52,620 nt of DNA. Source: Candidatus Falkowiibacteriota bacterium (GTDB lineage Bacteria; Patescibacteriota; Patescibacteriia; Patescibacteriales; VMTK01). Positions 8,150-16,293 of this stretch are shown here, piece after piece; the first letter of the stretch is position 1; each line of letters begins with the position of its first letter. The notes under the pieces were generated by a model, which saw nothing but the letters and a program-made list of their open reading frames with translations, was not told where the DNA came from and did not search any database. A program made the position numbers and the translations under genes. The stretch lies in NCBI GenBank assembly GCA_013791585.1, contig VMTK01000026.1:1-52620 (forward strand), written 5' to 3'.

Positions 8150-8461
8150 TTACTGTTTAGTATTGAATTTAAGCTGTTTTTCCGGCTTTTTCGCCATCTT
8201 CCTTGCCCTAACATAATCTTCTTCTATCTCTATCTTTTTGGCTCGCGAACTTAAATAAGAATCGGTTTCCCACCAATCAATTCCCATTTCCTTAGCTTTA
8301 TCCACTGAAGCTATCATTAACCTAATTTTAATTGTGAGCAACTCCACATCAGCAAGTTTAATCTGGATGTCGCCAGCAATAACAATGCCTTTGTCTAAAA
8401 CGCGCTCTAAAATATCAGCTAAATTCGTAGCTTCTATACCATGGCTAATTTGTTCTGACAT
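8150..8461 (-). CDS. gvpJ: Gas vesicle protein GvpJ (GvpA paralogue)
   Basis: It carries the GvpA-type core: LADILERVLDKGIVIAGDIQIKLADVELLTIKIRLMIASVDKAKEMGIDWW, seen here across residues 14-64, followed by a basic tail of about 40 residues. The KAKEMGIDWW end and the length (103 residues) distinguish GvpJ from the shell protein GvpA. GvpJ is a minor component thought to help nucleate the vesicle tip. It follows the GvpS-K fusion by 44 bp, so the gene order S-K-J known from other bacterial gvp clusters is kept. Confidence 0.9.
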   Translation of the reverse strand: MSEQISHGIEATNLADILERVLDKGIVIAGDIQIKLADVELLTIKIRLMIASVDKAKEMGIDWWETDSYLSSRAKKIEIEEDYVRARKMAKKPEKQLKFNTKQ

Positions 8462-8505
8462 AAATTTTTTTTAATATTTATAATTGTTTAGTCCTAATAA
8501 TTTTA

Positions 8506-9081
8506 TTACATTAAATTGCCCAGGGGTCCTAAATCTAAATTCAATTCTTCATCTTCAATTCCAAAAACCGTTTTTAGCTCCTGCATTTTCTTCTCCATAG
8601 CTTTAAAAGTCATTCCTAACTTTTGAATTTCCGTATTAGAAAGAGATCCTTTTTGCATCCGCCTAATAACCTCTTTTTCCATTAACCTCCTTAATAACTC
8701 CACGAGAGTTAAAACTAATTTTGCTATGCCTTGTTCCGCTTTTTGGGGATTATCAGCATCAATGAGCTTGGGAATACTTGCTTCTGCCCTCTTTATTTCT
8801 TGCTCCAGCTTGGCAATATATTCTAAATCTTCCTTGGTTGGTTCTCGGCTGGGATAATAATCAGTCCCGGCGCTTTTCCAATTTTTACCGGACATTTCCT
8901 CTACTTTAGAAATAGAGGTTAGAAGAACTCTTAATCCTAAATATATAAGATCTACATCAGCTACTCTTATTGCTACATCCCCGTTTATCACAGCCCCTTT
9001 TTCAAGAACTTTATCTAAAGCATCAATAAGAGTTACTCGCTGTTCTTTTGGTTTGGATAAAATTATTAGTGTATTTGCCAT
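8506..9081 (-). CDS. GvpS/GvpA-like - GvpK fusion protein
   Basis: Residues about 15-65 are a GvpA/GvpS-type domain (VTLIDALDKVLEKGAVINGDVAIRVADVDLIYLGLRVLL). Residues about 100-191 match GvpK: IDADNPQKAEQGIAKLVLTLVELLRRLMEKEVIRRM, an LSNTEIQKLGMTF segment, and the diagnostic ending DEELNLDLGPLGNLM. The two halves are joined by a charged linker (REPTKEDLEYIAKLEQEIKR) in one open frame without any frameshift-like irregularity. In other clusters gvpS and gvpK are neighbouring separate genes, so this is a gene fusion. The start overlaps the preceding GvpF/L gene by 16 bp, indicating translational coupling. Confidence 0.88.
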   Translation of the reverse strand: MANTLIILSKPKEQRVTLIDALDKVLEKGAVINGDVAIRVADVDLIYLGLRVLLTSISKVEEMSGKNWKSAGTDYYPSREPTKEDLEYIAKLEQEIKRAEASIPKLIDADNPQKAEQGIAKLVLTLVELLRRLMEKEVIRRMQKGSLSNTEIQKLGMTFKAMEKKMQELKTVFGIEDEELNLDLGPLGNLM

Positions 9082-9914
9082 TTAATAAAATTGTAAGGCG
9101 GCCATGGGCCGCTATACTCAAAATTAAAACCTTTAGATTTATATTCTTTATTTAATTTATTAATTTCTCTTGCAAAGTCTTTTAATTTTTCTTCTGAAAT
9201 AAGAAAAATCGCATTTAAAATCATGGGCAAAGATTTACCTGTCAATTCTTTTTCTAAAATTTTACCTTTGGTTCCAGCAACCGCGCATTCTTTTAAATTT
9301 CTAAAAAAACTGTCAATATAATTTTCCAAAGCTCTGTCTGCTTCCCTTAAAACAGCATCATCTATCTGCTTTTGCATAAAATATGCCGTTCCTTCGGGAA
9401 GCAGGGCTATTTCTTTTTCTTTTTCCAGAACCACCGGACTAACTCTTTTAACTTCATTACTAAAAGTTTGGCGGTTTAAATACGCCTTTACCGACCACTC
9501 TTGTTTTCCTGATAAATTTCTTAGATTTTCTTTGAATTTAAGGTAATATGTTTTAAGCATTTCCTTTATTTTTTCTTCGCTGTTAAAAATAGCGCCGAAT
9601 TTCATGGGAATTGCCTCTTTTAATCTTTTATTTTTAAAGGGATTCTTTTCTGCTGGAAAAGGAGAAAATTGAAATTCCATCGCTTCCTCTATTACCTGCT
9701 CATGAATTTGAGCTTTTTCTTTTACCCATTTTAAATTTTCTTGCGCTTTATTTTGAATTTCTTTTGAGCTGAATTCCTTTAAAGAAACATTGCTAACCAC
9801 TGCTTCTAAATCCCTGAAAAAGACAGTAAAAACTTGACCCCTATCAATTCCTTCTGCGGAAAATTTGGAATTAGTTTTTGCTCTAACGCAATAGAGATAT
9901 AATCCCTGTTTCAT
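9066..9914 (-). CDS. Gas vesicle protein GvpF/L (copy 1)
   Basis: The 282-residue protein has the GvpF/L hallmarks: an N-terminal LYLYCV strand, a central IHEQVIEEAMEF helix followed by AIPMKFGAIFNSEEKIKEML, and the C-terminal signature FNFEYSGPWPPYNF. GvpF and GvpL are accessory proteins that bind GvpA and are thought to prevent its premature aggregation. This copy has an extra positively charged insert (PAEKNPFKNKRLKE). It is one of three GvpF/L genes in the cluster and overlaps the GvpS-K gene downstream. Which of the three is GvpF and which GvpL cannot be told from sequence alone. Confidence 0.9.
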   Translation of the reverse strand: MKQGLYLYCVRAKTNSKFSAEGIDRGQVFTVFFRDLEAVVSNVSLKEFSSKEIQNKAQENLKWVKEKAQIHEQVIEEAMEFQFSPFPAEKNPFKNKRLKEAIPMKFGAIFNSEEKIKEMLKTYYLKFKENLRNLSGKQEWSVKAYLNRQTFSNEVKRVSPVVLEKEKEIALLPEGTAYFMQKQIDDAVLREADRALENYIDSFFRNLKECAVAGTKGKILEKELTGKSLPMILNAIFLISEEKLKDFAREINKLNKEYKSKGFNFEYSGPWPPYNFIKWQIH

Positions 9915-9928
9915 AAAGTTTGAATAGC

Positions 9929-10237
9929 TTATTCTTCGCTGCTGATTCCAGTATCTACTCTTTTTCGCATTTCTTTTCGCTCATAGCCAAGTAAATTGCC
10001 TTTTGCATCTAGCCTAATGTTATAAATTCCTAACACATCCATCCCGTCCGGGATAGATTTCTTTTCAACAATTTCAACTTTAACTACCCATTCTTCGCCT
10101 TCTTTTTTAAATCCTATCCCGGCTGGCGAGGAAAAACCGGTTAAATCAGCCAGCTGTTTTTTTGCTTTCTCAACAAGCTCTTTCGGCTCAAGATTTGATT
10201 TTACATCATTAGAAATGTTCTTTATTGTTTTTGTCAT
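9929..10237 (-). CDS. gvpO: Gas vesicle protein GvpO
   Basis: The 102-residue protein matches GvpO: AKKQLADLTGF followed by a short β-rich region with GEEWVVKVEIVEKKSIPDGMDVLGIYNIRLDAKGNLLGYERKEMRKR across residues 47-95. The W..V.VE..E...P...DVL..Y...LD..G...GY.R spacing is the family signature. GvpO is an accessory protein required for vesicle formation in haloarchaea and present in several bacterial clusters. It lies 14 bp upstream of GvpF/L copy 1 and 24 bp downstream of gvpG. Confidence 0.88.
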   Translation of the reverse strand: MTKTIKNISNDVKSNLEPKELVEKAKKQLADLTGFSSPAGIGFKKEGEEWVVKVEIVEKKSIPDGMDVLGIYNIRLDAKGNLLGYERKEMRKRVDTGISSEE

Positions 10238-10261
10238 AATAATATAAATTTAATAAATTAT

Positions 10262-10495
10262 TTATTCTCCTATTTTTTCTAAAATCTCTAATCTCTCTAA
10301 AATTTCCTCTTCTTCTTTTTGATATTCTGCTTCAGTAATTTCTTCCATTTCCAAACGCATTTGAATATCCAAAAGCTCTCTCTTGAGTTTTTCAGGAGTA
10401 TCTGTTAATTCTTCTGCCACCATATCATTAATCTTATGAACAACCCCCATAAATCCTCTGGCCGGGAGCAGTAATAAATCATCTATAATAAACAT
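10262..10495 (-). CDS. gvpG: Gas vesicle protein GvpG
   Basis: The 77-residue protein shows the GvpG pattern: an N-terminal hydrophobic stretch (FIIDDLLLLPARGFMGVVHKI) followed by an acidic helical region (LKRELLDIQMRLEMEEITEAEYQKEEEEILERLE). GvpG is a small accessory protein that interacts with GvpF/L proteins and GvpA during assembly. It starts 3 bp after the ArsA gene stop, so it is translated from the same mRNA. Confidence 0.88.
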   Translation of the reverse strand: MFIIDDLLLLPARGFMGVVHKINDMVAEELTDTPEKLKRELLDIQMRLEMEEITEAEYQKEEEEILERLEILEKIGE

Positions 10496-10498
10496 AAA

Positions 10499-12508
10499 TT
10501 ATATTCCGTATAATATTTTAGAAAAGCTATGCAATGAATCAATTCCTCTAATATCATGCGGTAATAAAGGAACTAAAATTAAATTCTTCAAGGGATATTG
10601 TTTTTTAATTATACCCAGATATTTTTCTTGACCTTTTCTTTTGGCTAAACAGAAATTGCATTTGGAAGCAGGATTTATAAAATTGGCAATAATATAATTA
10701 TAATTAATATCCATGCTTTCTAAAGATCCGTCCAAATCTTCCATTTCTCTTATACCCATCTCCTCCGGAATGGTAATCATTAAAAATTCTGTTTTCGCGG
10801 AGCCAAATAAAATTTTCTGAATTTTTCTAATATCTCTGGATAAATTTACTGTTTTTTGAGCAATTCCTTCTAATTTTAATCCTTGATATTTGCGAAGTAT
10901 TTTAAAAATACTTTTAAGCCATTCTCTAACCAAGCCGGGAAGTTCTAAGAATCTAAGCAAATGGCCGGAAGCGGCTGAATCCAAAACATAAATATCATAT
11001 TTGCTCCCACCCGCCAAATCCATAACTTTTCTTAAAGCCATTAGCTCTTCAAGCCCTGGCGGAGAAAGTTCCATCAACTCTTCCATAACCTGCTGATCGT
11101 AAACCACTTCTGCTCCCGGTCCTGTAAACTTATTAAATAACTCCTTAATACTCTCTTTATATTCATCTTTAAAATCTCTAAGACTTTTTTGAGTATCTAT
11201 TTCTATGGCAAAAAGGTTATTAAAACCTCTGATAGAAACTGCTTCCGCGGCCAAGGGAATGTCTTGATCAAAAATATTGGAAAGAGCATGAGCCGGATCA
11301 GTGGTGGTAATAAGAATTTTTTTTTCTTTATGCTTTTTAGCCAGTGCCATAGCCGTAGCTGCCGCTATTGAAGTTTTGCCCACTCCTCCTTTCCCGCCGC
11401 AGATGACAAAGCTTAAATCCTTTTTTAAAAACTTTGCCATTTTGCCTTGAGGAATTTCTGGAAATTCAGGCAATTTTTTTGGCAAAATAATCTCAAACTC
11501 CTTCTCCGCGAATAAAATCCGAGCGTACTCATTTAAAGAATCTTGACCCCTAATTTCAGCGGGGAAAAGTGGCATCTTCAAAATCTGATAATCTTTTCCG
11601 CCCGAGACGGATCCGCCTTTGGCGGAAAATTTTTCTTCAATCATTTTCAGATATTTTTCTTTTTCTTTTATTCTGGAAGCGCAAAGCGAGCATTCTCCTT
11701 CAACTGTTGCCATGCGATTAGCAATAATACTTTTTACTGAAATTTTCATTATATCCAAATCTTTAACTAATTCCTCTGTCTCTAAAATACTCATTGGTTC
11801 GGGAATAGTTACTGGCACAAATTCAGTTGTTTCCTGATTTTTTAAAAGTTTTTCCACTCTTTCTATATCAGCCAAGGTCTTTGTTAAAAATTTATCACAC
11901 TCATCATTAATATATTTTCTTCTTATCCGCTTCATAATAAACCGATGTTTTGCCATCATCAGGTCTGCCGCTTTTATCCATCTTTTCATCGCTTGAGGCA
12001 GGGATAAAAGAATCTTAGTGTGCCCGGTAGGAGCGGTATCAAGAATAATCAGATCATATTCTTTTTCTAAAAGCTCAGCAATTTTAATAATAGCCATTAC
12101 TTCATCCATGCCTGGCATAGCCAGAGAAGTAAATTGTTCTATGTCCTCACTGTCAAGATAAGTTCCCCGATCAAGTAAAATTTTTATAGTTTCTGAATGT
12201 TGCTTGCGAAAATCTTCCATTAATTCTTTAGCCTCCATCTCATAAGCCCAGATATTGTCTTGAATTTTAGTAATTTTATTGCCAACCTCTACATTAAAAC
12301 TATCGCCAATGGAAGGGGCCGGATCAGTAGAAACTATTAAAATTCTTTTGGTCTTGTATTTTTGGCCTAAGTATAAAGCGGTTGCGCAAGCGCAAGTAGT
12401 TTTGCCGCTGCCACCCTTGCCGCCAAAGACAATAAACTTCAATCTGTTATTAACAAGAAACTGATTTTTTGCCCTATTAGAAATTTTTGCTGAAATTTCC
12501 TTTTTCAT
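10499..12508 (-). CDS. Tandem ArsA/Get3-type ATPase in the gas vesicle cluster
   Basis: The 669-residue protein consists of two ArsA/GET3 ATPase domains. The first has a deviant Walker A (FGGKGGSGKTT) at about residue 29 and LIILDTAPTGHT near 153. The second has GGKGGVGKTS near residue 365 and YVLDSAASGHLLR near 505. Both halves keep CxxC pairs (CSLCASR, CNFCLAKR) like the dimer-stabilising zinc site of Get3-type proteins. ArsA exports arsenite with ArsB; Get3 delivers tail-anchored proteins. No arsB, arsC or arsR is nearby, so delivery or folding of vesicle proteins is the more likely job, by inference. A palindromic element is inserted in frame at 11594-11629. Its start overlaps the upstream GvpF/L stop (ATGA, 12505-12508). 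Confidence 0.85.
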   Translation of the reverse strand: MKKEISAKISNRAKNQFLVNNRLKFIVFGGKGGSGKTTCACATALYLGQKYKTKRILIVSTDPAPSIGDSFNVEVGNKITKIQDNIWAYEMEAKELMEDFRKQHSETIKILLDRGTYLDSEDIEQFTSLAMPGMDEVMAIIKIAELLEKEYDLIILDTAPTGHTKILLSLPQAMKRWIKAADLMMAKHRFIMKRIRRKYINDECDKFLTKTLADIERVEKLLKNQETTEFVPVTIPEPMSILETEELVKDLDIMKISVKSIIANRMATVEGECSLCASRIKEKEKYLKMIEEKFSAKGGSVSGGKDYQILKMPLFPAEIRGQDSLNEYARILFAEKEFEIILPKKLPEFPEIPQGKMAKFLKKDLSFVICGGKGGVGKTSIAAATAMALAKKHKEKKILITTTDPAHALSNIFDQDIPLAAEAVSIRGFNNLFAIEIDTQKSLRDFKDEYKESIKELFNKFTGPGAEVVYDQQVMEELMELSPPGLEELMALRKVMDLAGGSKYDIYVLDSAASGHLLRFLELPGLVREWLKSIFKILRKYQGLKLEGIAQKTVNLSRDIRKIQKILFGSAKTEFLMITIPEEMGIREMEDLDGSLESMDINYNYIIANFINPASKCNFCLAKRKGQEKYLGIIKKQYPLKNLILVPLLPHDIRGIDSLHSFSKILYGI
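11594..11629. repeat. In-frame GC-rich palindrome (GGATCC centre), copy in ArsA gene
   Basis: TTTTCCGCC at the left faces GGCGGAAAA at the right around a CGGATCCG centre. It is translated as FSAKGGSVSGGKD between the CxxC region and the end of the first ATPase domain. A nearly identical palindrome, in the same reading frame and giving FSAKGGSASGGKD, is found in rpoB at 51811-51844. Confidence 0.9.
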
Positions 12509-13395
12509 ATCTTTAAATGCAATTCTACAAAATTAAAAGCAGGAATAGGGCCAATATATATAAACTTAATTCTCTTATTGTACTTTTTGATTAAAACATG
12601 CACTCTTTTATCAAACTCTCTTTCATTTTTTTTTGAAACCAAGAAAGCATAACTGAAAATCATTGAATCTCTCATCGGTTCTAAAAATCTTATCAACTCT
12701 CTTTCTTTAAACTTTACCGCTAATTCTTTTAAAGATTTCAAGAGCTCTCCGGCTTCCCTTTCCCTTTTAGAGTCAACTGCCTTTTGGATTAATTCACCTA
12801 CGCCGGCAATTCTAAATTGATGGGGATTTTTCTGGGCGTTTCTTTTTGCAATTTGAATTTCTTGATTCTCCTCAACTATTTCTTGAAAAATACTTGGCAT
12901 ATCTTTCCAAAATGCCCTAATGCCCAATTCTACTCTCCCTTCCACTATTGGAAATGTTTCTAAAAATTCTTTTCTTTTTGGCTTTAATATTTTTTCTTTA
13001 ACATCTTCCGCGCTCTTGGCCACTGTGCCAAAACGAACCGGTAAAACATCATATCCTTGTTTCATCACTTCTTCAATAACCTTTTGATGGCGGGTTAGGT
13101 GTTCTTTAATAAAAGAATACTGATCTTTTGCCGTGTCAGTGACTGCCATTGCCAATCCTCCTTTATTAATAATATATACTTCTTTTCCTTCCTGCCCCGT
13201 TAGATATTTGTTCTCTTGATTCTTTTTATTCGCTCTTGTAATATCTAACGGGGCTTGCCGCAAAATTTTAAACTTTTGGGGCTTGCTTTCTTTAATAACA
13301 CAATAAAGATATTTACCCTGATCTGAGTCTGATTGCCCCGCAGGCCTGTCATTTGGGACTCTGATTTGGGATTTTCCTTTTGCTTCAGCGGCCAT
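12505..13395 (-). CDS. Gas vesicle protein GvpF/L (copy 2)
   Basis: The protein (296 residues from ATG 13395) has GvpF/L features: GKYLYCVI near the start, LAMAVTDT, the helix LTRHQKVIEEVMKQ, DVLPVRFGTVA and the C-terminal IKFIYIGPIPAFNF. I chose ATG 13395 (MAAEAKGKSQ) because a start at 13458 would run 32 bp into the membrane-protein gene upstream. Two repeat-like inserts are visible: a Pro/Gln/Ser-rich stretch before YLYC (from CAGAGTC/CAAATC words around 13320-13375) and a 61-bp palindromic element at 13194-13254. The stop overlaps the ArsA start by 4 bp. Confidence 0.88.
   Translation of the reverse strand: MAAEAKGKSQIRVPNDRPAGQSDSDQGKYLYCVIKESKPQKFKILRQAPLDITRANKKNQENKYLTGQEGKEVYIINKGGLAMAVTDTAKDQYSFIKEHLTRHQKVIEEVMKQGYDVLPVRFGTVAKSAEDVKEKILKPKRKEFLETFPIVEGRVELGIRAFWKDMPSIFQEIVEENQEIQIAKRNAQKNPHQFRIAGVGELIQKAVDSKREREAGELLKSLKELAVKFKERELIRFLEPMRDSMIFSYAFLVSKKNEREFDKRVHVLIKKYNKRIKFIYIGPIPAFNFVELHLKI
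13194..13254. repeat. In-frame CCCCGTTAGATATT-type palindrome in GvpF/L copy 2
   Basis: Perfect 15-base arms (13194-13208 and 13240-13254, GCCCCGTTAGATATT and its complement) enclose 31 bases. The whole element is translated in frame, giving the segment LDITRANKKNQENKYLTGQ between two conserved GvpF/L strands. Related arms occur at 20048-20080 and 16231-16293. Confidence 0.85.
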
Positions 13396-13426
13396 AATTT
13401 TAATAATAATTGCTTTATAAAAATCT

Positions 13427-13771
13427 CTATTCTTGCGAAGTTGGTTTAGCCACAACAATGACCTGTTTTATAGCCACCACCAATCCGGCAGCTGCTATAA
13501 AAGCGATAAAATTTTCCAAAATTGAAGCGACTGCCAATGTTAATTTTCCAAGCTGTAAACCGCCGACTCCAATTAAAAGCAAGGTGATCACGGCCACAAG
13601 AAACGGAATGCTTTCTTTTTCTTTTACATTTAAAAATCCAACAATTAAACCTAAAACAAACAGAATAACTAATAGATACGGAATAGCGGCAAAGCCAGCC
13701 AGCACTGCAAACGCTATGCCTCCGATTAAAGCCCAGCGACCAATAGTTGTAAGATTATATTTTAATGCCAT
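13427..13771 (-). CDS. Small multi-span membrane protein, unknown function
   Basis: This 114-residue protein is almost entirely hydrophobic, with four likely helices at about residues 11-30, 31-49, 56-75 and 84-106, separated by a single charged loop (NVKEKES). The N-terminus has positive charge (MALKYN..GR) and the C-terminus ends PTSQE. I recognise no family. It sits inside the gas vesicle cluster, between the GvpF/L-J fusion and GvpF/L copy 2. If it acts with them, it may anchor assembly factors to the membrane; this is inference from location. The 163-bp gap upstream (13772-13934) contains a copy of the GGTCGAATTTTA motif and may hold an internal promoter. Confidence 0.75.
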   Translation of the reverse strand: MALKYNLTTIGRWALIGGIAFAVLAGFAAIPYLLVILFVLGLIVGFLNVKEKESIPFLVAVITLLLIGVGGLQLGKLTLAVASILENFIAFIAAAGLVVAIKQVIVVAKPTSQE

Positions 13772-13934
13772 ATTTTTGAGATATTATTTGCCCTGCATTT
13801 TTTAAGCATTAAAATGAATAGACTTGCCGCGCAATTAGTCTCGCAACGCAATTTTATAATGCGAACTCTATAAAGAGTAATGCTTAAAAGATAAGTAGGG
13901 GTTATGAATTATAATAAAATTCGACCTTTAAAAA

Positions 13935-15002
13935 TTATTTAATAATTAAAGAATTTCTTACATCTTCTTCCTTAAAAGAATATCTTTGATTCCTGTTTTC
14001 TCCAAAAAAACTGCCACAGCTTTTGCAATAACTTTTTAGAATACTATAAGCGCGAACTATTTTTTTCATTTGTTCTGCTGTTTCCTGATTATCTTGATGC
14101 TTATCCGGATGATATTGATGGGAAAGGGCATAATAAGCCTTTTTAATTTCTTCGGGACTAGCTTCCTCGCCCAGGCTCAATAATTTTCTTGCTTTATTTA
14201 TTATTTCAAAATTACCTAAACTAAGATTAATATTAACAAAACTATAGGGGGGCATTGGGCCAATATACCTAAACCTTAATTTCCCTTCGTATTTTTTACC
14301 CAATTCTTGCATTTTACTATCCAATTCAAACTCTCTGGACTTCTCTATTAAGAAAGAAAAGTTGGCTATCATGTCCTCGCTGATTAATTTATTTAAGGTG
14401 AAGTCATGAGCCATGATTCTTAAGAATGCTTCAATGTTCTTGATATTAGTTTGCTTATAAGCTTCTGCCTGCCGCTGGATTAGTCTGCCTAACTTCAATT
14501 TAAGCGGCAGACCCAGAATACTTGTTTTGACGGACAACTGCTGTCTTAGCCCCTGAATTTCTGAATTAGTGTTAACTAATTCTTCAAGCAGCTTTTTTTG
14601 ATCCCACCAGACTTGAACCGCAAACTCAACCTTGCCTGCTGTTGTTTTTAAAGCTGTTTTAAATTGAATATAAGCTTTCGCTAAAATACATTTTATTTCT
14701 TCATTATTAGGAGCAATAATCCCAAAAGCCATTGGCGCAACATTATAATCTTTCATTATTTCTTCATTCACTTGCTGGTGGATGGCAATATGCCTTGTTA
14801 GTTCTTTTTTATCTAAACGATCAAAATTAATAACCGGGGTATCTGAAACTGCCGCTGCTATATCTTGATAATTGAGAATGTTGATAACTTGATGATTAAT
14901 TCCAATATAGCTAAGGCCGCTGGCATTGGCTTGGCCGAAAGCATCGCGGGCGGCTCTTTTATCTTTATTCTGCTCAATTACGCAATAAATATATTTCCCC
15001 AT
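13935..15002 (-). CDS. GvpF/L - J-domain fusion (copy 3)
   Basis: Residues 1-265 are a GvpF/L protein: MGKYIYCVIEQ, LTRHIAIHQQVNEEIMKD, VAPMAFGIIA and the closing signature LRFRYIGPMPPYSF. Residues about 275-335 are a J domain: ARKLLSLGEEASPEEIKKAYYALSHQYHPDKHQDN, with the essential HPD tripeptide. Two Cys (YCKSCG) follow. J domains recruit and stimulate Hsp70-type ATPases. Fusion to a GvpA-binding accessory protein would bring an Hsp70-fold partner to nascent shell protein; the actin/Hsp70-fold gene 104 bp upstream is an obvious candidate, although its kinship with true DnaK is not shown. The zinc-finger half of a DnaJ protein is encoded separately at 22457-22765. Confidence 0.9.
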   Translation of the reverse strand: MGKYIYCVIEQNKDKRAARDAFGQANASGLSYIGINHQVINILNYQDIAAAVSDTPVINFDRLDKKELTRHIAIHQQVNEEIMKDYNVAPMAFGIIAPNNEEIKCILAKAYIQFKTALKTTAGKVEFAVQVWWDQKKLLEELVNTNSEIQGLRQQLSVKTSILGLPLKLKLGRLIQRQAEAYKQTNIKNIEAFLRIMAHDFTLNKLISEDMIANFSFLIEKSREFELDSKMQELGKKYEGKLRFRYIGPMPPYSFVNINLSLGNFEIINKARKLLSLGEEASPEEIKKAYYALSHQYHPDKHQDNQETAEQMKKIVRAYSILKSYCKSCGSFFGENRNQRYSFKEEDVRNSLIIK

Positions 15003-15106
15003 TTTTATCTAGTTAGAAAATTTTATTAGACTATGCCAAATTATCCATAGCAAGTATTTGCAGATATCGCGAGCAATAGCGAGCCAATATCCGCAAGAGC
15101 ATCCCA

Positions 15107-16183
15107 TTAATTTGTTCTTTTTCTATCAGCAATAGCGGCGATTAACGCTCCTTTGGCAACAGTATAAAGCGGATGCGGAGCCATCCTTACTTCCTTTACT
15201 TTTAAAGGAAAACTCGTTTTCCCAAGTATCTCTTTAAACCTTTCAATAAATCCCTGCGGATTTGCCGTACCTCCTGAAACAATTATCGGAATGGGAGTTT
15301 CAAATTCAGGAATTTTGCCCTTTTCTTCAACCTCTTTTTTTATTTGATCCAAAACATATTCAATCAGGTGATCATAATAAATAGAAAGGGCATGCTCAGT
15401 TTTAGTCATACTGCTTTCGCTCTTTTTAAGATTTAAAAAGTTTTCCTTAAAGGTAGTAATTTTGCTGATTGGCTCATTGGTAACAATGGCAACTTGTTCA
15501 TCAATCCAGTCCCCGGCTTTAGCCACGCTGAAAGAAAACACCGGCGCAGACATTAAGGATAGGCAGACATTAGCCATTCCGCCGCCAAATGATATGCCCA
15601 TGCCCGTAAAATTATCTTCTGCTAATTCAGAAAAAATTACCGCTAAACCCTCGTTCAAGGGCTTTGCTTGGTACCCCCATTTTTCAAGAAATCCTTTTAT
15701 TATATTTTGATGGTAAATATTATCAAAATCCGCGTCAATTGGAGGGCCGGGAACAGAAAAATAACAAATTTCATTTTTTTCAGCAGGCGGCTCTAAAACG
15801 CTTTTTATTATCAATTCAATAATCGGCAATGCTTCGGTTTCTTTAGCGCTAATTACTCCGCTCTTTAGCGGTCTTCTGGTGTTGCCGCCAAAAACATTAG
15901 CAAACTTCATAGCATCGCTTCCCACCACATAAATTTTATCTTGACCCAGGACATATTTGACATTACTTTTTTCTAATATCCCTTGGGTAAATTCAGAATA
16001 TTCAACATCGAAAAAAGCATCTCTTTGAGCCCTAAAACTTACCTGTGAATTTATTTTTTGAGCGCAGTAAATAAAAGCGGTGCCGACATCTAATCCTTTG
16101 CCCATTTGCGGTAAAACCAATTTATTTGTTTTTGTACGATTCTCTTTAGCCATAGAACCGCGGGCATGTTGTTGTTTTGTCAT
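15107..16183 (-). CDS. Actin/Hsp70-fold ATPase (MreB/ParM-like)
   Basis: The 358-residue protein has the motifs of the actin-Hsp70 superfamily: phosphate-1 loop GKGLDVGTAFIYCA near residue 30, phosphate-2 loop GMGISFGGGMANVCLS near 200, and the adenosine motif IPIIVSGGTANPQGF near 305. Its length and the absence of a substrate-binding domain favour an actin-like ATPase (MreB/FtsA/ParM type) over DnaK. An N-terminal stretch of about 20 residues (MTKQQHARGSMAKENRTK) precedes the fold; the ATG at residue 11 is an alternative start. It is encoded in the middle of the gas vesicle cluster. It may form filaments that place vesicles or act as an ATP-driven assembly factor. Confidence 0.8.
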   Translation of the reverse strand: MTKQQHARGSMAKENRTKTNKLVLPQMGKGLDVGTAFIYCAQKINSQVSFRAQRDAFFDVEYSEFTQGILEKSNVKYVLGQDKIYVVGSDAMKFANVFGGNTRRPLKSGVISAKETEALPIIELIIKSVLEPPAEKNEICYFSVPGPPIDADFDNIYHQNIIKGFLEKWGYQAKPLNEGLAVIFSELAEDNFTGMGISFGGGMANVCLSLMSAPVFSFSVAKAGDWIDEQVAIVTNEPISKITTFKENFLNLKKSESSMTKTEHALSIYYDHLIEYVLDQIKKEVEEKGKIPEFETPIPIIVSGGTANPQGFIERFKEILGKTSFPLKVKEVRMAPHPLYTVAKGALIAAIADRKRTN

Positions 16184-16230
16184 ACTTTTTATTTAATACT
16201 TATTTTTTCCTCTTCTTTTTCGACCTTTTC

Positions 16231-16293
16231 GCCCGGTTAAAAATTTACTATTCCTATTTATTTCTCATCTTCTCAAAATAATTTCTAACCGGG
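16231..16293. repeat. CCCGGTTA palindrome spanning a stop codon
   Basis: CCCGGTTA at 16232-16239 followed by AAAATTT faces AATTTC-TAACCGGG at 16281-16293. The layout matches the CCCCGTTA-type elements at 13194-13254 and 20048-20080, with one base changed in both arms so pairing is kept. Confidence 0.6.

Noticed and set aside
10499-12508. An arsenite efflux operon
   Set aside because: No arsB, arsC, arsD or arsR gene is nearby, and the gene is translationally coupled to gas vesicle genes.
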